Of a stretch of 21,586 nt of DNA, positions 20,314-21,586 are shown piece after piece. The first letter of the stretch is position 1. Each line of letters opens with the position of its first letter. Made by a program: the position numbers and the translations under genes. The stretch lies in the NCBI GenBank assembly GCA_021029095.1, contig JAJOHG010000414.1, positions 1 to 21,586 of the forward strand, written 5' to 3'. Under the pieces are notes generated by a model. That model had not been told where the DNA came from, searched no databases, and was given only the letters and a program-made list of their open reading frames with translations. The stretch comes from Phellopilus nigrolimitatus (lineage: Eukaryota > Basidiomycota > Agaricomycetes > Hymenochaetales > Hymenochaetaceae).

Positions 20314-21586
20314 ATGCCCGGTCTCGATCTCTCCACGACGTTCGGTGTCGTCTATTGGGGTGCGTCGCTGCGTACACATGCGTTCCGTATTTGCAGCTGT
20401 CACAACTAATTTCTGATCTGCTACTCTGCATGGCAAAGGCTTCGTTATTGCAACTATGTGAGTTGCATGTCCAGGATCGATGCTTACGAGCTGACGCGCG
20501 CCATGGCTGCTCCCCCCTTCCTGTGACGCTTCTTATTCGCGGTACGAAAGTCTCTTCGGGATCTCGATAGTGCAGGGATATTTCTTTTTCCTTGGGAGCA
20601 AAGATTCTCGGACGTTCAAATGTTTCGTGCGTCTTTTCTTTATTTTTGAATAGCGAAGGTTCCAATGCTGGATATTTATCGATATACACACAGGTCGGGA
20701 CGCTGCTTGTACGTCCGTCGCCCTCCGCCCTCAGCACTCGCATCCCAAGTTTCTAAAAACAATAATGATAAAACATACAGAGCACTTGATTTTGCTACGA
20801 CGGCGCTGGCGTCCGAGTCTCTCCATTATTACCTAGTGCGTCCGTCCCTTCCCTTTTTCCATTGTTATCTCCAAGTCCAAACAATTCTGGACAGATCATC
20901 CAATTTTGGGAATCCGCTTGCGCTGTTGCACATGTCGAAGTGCGTCTATAGCCGGAGCTAGCACTGTACACCAGTTAGGCTTAGTGCTGACTTCAGCTGT
21001 TTCAGGTCCTACATTGCCGAACATGTGTCTACTCTAGTACATTATATTTGCGTGCGTTTGTTTGGTTTTACTATTACGCCGATATTGGGTCCTGATGCGA
21101 ACGCGGACAGGTCTCAGCTGTTCTACGCAGGACAGATTTATGCCGGTGAGGCTGTTACTCATTTTCTGGGCTTTAAGGGCCGTAGCTGACTCTAAAGTGA
21201 TTATCTTCCAGTGAACAAACGTGTCTGGATACCGTTATTGATAGTACGCTAGAAACGTCGGATTCCACAAAGGGCAGGGTTTAACAACGTTACTACTTCA
21301 GTTCACACTCGCTGTGTGCTCGTTTGGCGTGGGTTTAGGTGCGAAGTTCCGCAGCCTAGCCTGGACGAGCGGACTAACTTAAAGGGACTGTGGAAATAAT
21401 TCAGCCCTTACGTACGAGATGTTCGCTATCGATCTCCTCATAGCAAACATCTCGAGCACAAAGATAAAGGTATGGTTTGAATCGAATGGACAACTCACGG
21501 CGATCTCATGTGTCCGTGTCAAGATTTGCCTGGGTCTGGCCACGTCGCTTGCAGCGCTCTGCGATATCATCTCCACCATAGCGATG
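20314..21586 (+). CDS. DUF6534-type multi-pass membrane protein (partial, possibly damaged)
   Basis: The gene is assembled from small exons. 20314-20359 reads MPGLDLSTTFGVVYWG. 20439-20457 is a 19-nt exon, GFVIAT. The exon from 20551 reads LFGISIVQGYFFFLGSKDSR, then TFKCF. About 20654-20693 reads VPMLDIYRYTHR, 20781-20835 ALDFATTALASESLHYYL, 20895-20939 SSNFGNPLALLHMSK, 21006-21051 SYIAEHVSTLVHYIC, 21118-21145 LFYAGQIYA, 21212-21243 VNKRVWIPLLI, the exon from 21302 FTLAVCSFGVGLGAKFRS, and from 21524 ICLGLATSLAALCDIISTIAM to the edge. This order of helices (LYGV..Q-YFF, LDT-like, YYLV-NFGNP, Q-FYA-RIY, GVG, LG-ATS-AALCD) is that of the expanded Agaricomycete DUF6534 family, predicted seven-helix membrane proteins of unknown function. 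Two joins do not work with normal introns: the one near 20625-20656 needs about 32 nt, and 20835 to 20895 is out of phase. The gene may be degraded or carry sequence errors. It continues beyond the window. Confidence 0.72.

Noticed and set aside
20261..20743. 160-aa open frame, minus strand
   Set aside because: It overlaps the clear plus-strand exons of the membrane protein gene and has no recognisable motif.

Overview
This looks like nuclear DNA of a filamentous basidiomycete, most likely an Agaricomycete. The genes are broken by many short GT-AG introns (mostly 50-95 nt), coding exons are GC-rich, and intergenic DNA is AT-richer. The gene content fits: Fus3/Kss1-type MAP kinases, a Mad3 checkpoint protein, dynactin p27, a Dal5/Tna1-like transporter, a G3BP-like RNA-binding protein and a DUF6534-type membrane protein. 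No bacterial operon, rRNA, confident tRNA or CRISPR array is visible. Exon joins were made by hand from splice signals, reading frame and recalled family sequence. Totals that come out divisible by three support the MAP kinase, dynactin, transporter, G3BP-like and CaaX models.

Layout. 1-540 (-): 5' part of a Mad3/BubR1-like gene, cut by the window edge and carrying an apparent frameshift. 985-1253: a 269-bp near-perfect hairpin (MITE-like). 1791-3237 (-): MAP kinase A, 6 exons, 378 aa. 3382-6226: about 2.8 kb without a recognisable gene. 6227-7969 (-): MAP kinase B, 9 exons, 350 aa, a paralogue of A in the same orientation. 8204-8794 and 9151-9600: two more inverted-repeat structures, the first just upstream of MAP kinase B. 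9867-10452 (+): dynactin subunit 6. 10839-13316 (+): a 15-exon MFS transporter. 14606-16293 (+): NTF2+RRM protein (G3BP-like) with a 5'UTR intron. 17120-18232 (-): uncharacterised protein ending in a CaaX box. 18408-18860 (+): probable broken gene with two in-frame TAG codons. 20314 to the right edge (+): DUF6534-type multi-pass membrane protein in many small exons, incomplete.

The genes do not form a pathway cluster. The two MAP kinases are the only functionally linked pair; both keep the TEY activation motif and probably act in pheromone or morphogenesis signalling. The most unusual material is the set of three foldback structures and the adjacent MAP kinase pair whose intron positions do not coincide. 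No clearly new multi-gene system was found.
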